A stretch of DNA of 5,658 nt from the NCBI GenBank assembly GCA_007119075.1, contig SKQJ01000205.1:1-5658 (forward strand), written 5' to 3'. The translations under genes were made by a program, and so were the position numbers. This DNA is from Bacteroidales bacterium. Its GTDB lineage: Bacteria; Bacteroidota; Bacteroidia; Bacteroidales; PUMT01. This document shows positions 5,441 through 5,658 of this stretch, one piece after another (the stretch's first letter is position 1; each line of letters opens with the position of its first letter). The notes beneath the pieces are model-generated. The model saw nothing but the letters and a program-made list of their open reading frames with translations, had not been told where the DNA came from and made no database searches.

Positions 5441-5658
5441 ATGCTTATAAAAAAATTTATGTCCCTTTCGAAAATTTTCAGTTCCTTAATGATCCTGTCC
5501 CTTTTGCTGTTTTCTGCCCGGACCGTGGCTCAGCAGCTGCCCGGCCAGCAGCTTCCTGCTGTCCCGGAATACTCTGATGAGCAGCTGATCGCATTTGTCA
5601 ATATTGCCCAAAAGATAATCCCCTTGCAGCAGGAAAGCCAGGAAAAAATGATCGGGGA
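5441..5658 (+). CDS. Exported protein, DUF4168-like, 5' part only
   Basis: The first 72 codons of a gene that runs off the right edge. A basic start (MLIKKF) and a hydrophobic stretch ending ...SARTVA (residue 30) before QQ form a signal peptide. A short Q/P-rich linker (QQLPGQQLPAVPE) follows. The next part, YSDEQLIAFVNIAQKI then PLQQESQEKM, resembles the start of DUF4168, a helical family of exported proteins of unknown function; the match is by pattern and incomplete. ATG at 5441 is preceded by an A/T-rich leader without a Shine-Dalgarno site. Met7 is a possible later start that would still leave a signal peptide. Upstream, TTTG (5360-5363), 20 bases, then TAACATTA (5384-5391) is a weak promoter candidate. 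The gene diverges from the lipoprotein gene. Confidence 0.8.
   Translation, partial: MLIKKFMSLSKIFSSLMILSLLLFSARTVAQQLPGQQLPAVPEYSDEQLIAFVNIAQKIIPLQQESQEKMIG

Noticed and set aside
1..5658. Mobile element, defence system, tRNA or rRNA genes
   Set aside because: No transposase, integrase, nuclease, toxin or phage-like protein is encoded, and no tRNA cloverleaf or rRNA sequence was recognised on either strand.

Overview
The window looks like chromosomal DNA from a member of the Bacteroidota or a close relative (Bacteroidota/Ignavibacteriota type). The main evidence is a C-terminal type IX secretion (T9SS, Por) sorting domain on one protein and a related module inside a second. Supporting signs are a lipoprotein with a Bacteroidota-style signal, a promoter of the TTTG / TAnnTTTG kind, and A/T-rich starts mostly without a Shine-Dalgarno sequence. 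No genus can be named from the sequence.

Layout, left to right. Positions 1-243 hold no recognisable gene, but contain several hairpins and two opposed homopolymer tracts, and are probably the 3' end region of the gene that follows. Positions 244-2463 (minus) encode a 739-residue secreted beta-propeller protein with 14 Reg_prop-type repeats and a T9SS type A sorting domain. Positions 2467-4332 (minus) encode a 621-residue exported protein of unknown function. It has beta-sandwich-like segments, an internal T9SS-tail-like module and a cysteine-rich C-terminus. This gene lies directly upstream of the propeller gene with only 3 nt between stop and start, so the two form a transcription unit read right to left. 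Positions 4333-4693 hold a strong 62-bp inverted repeat and, at low confidence, a 63-codon ORF. Positions 4694-5224 (minus) encode a small lipoprotein with a lipocalin/META-like pattern, preceded by a clear ribosome binding site, a leader inverted repeat and a plausible promoter. From 5441 to the right edge (plus) runs the start of a divergent exported protein resembling DUF4168.

All four well-supported genes encode exported proteins, so this is a cell-envelope and secretion locus. The propeller protein is probably carried to the surface or outside by T9SS, and the 621-residue protein is probably co-produced with it. No enzyme, kinase, transposase, defence gene or CRISPR array is visible.

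The most unusual points are the T9SS-tail-like module in the N-terminal third of the 621-residue protein (apparently inserted within a beta-sandwich domain), its cysteine-rich end, the 14-unit propeller closed by complementary half-units at its two ends, and the 62-bp inverted repeat upstream. None of these alone demonstrates a new system.
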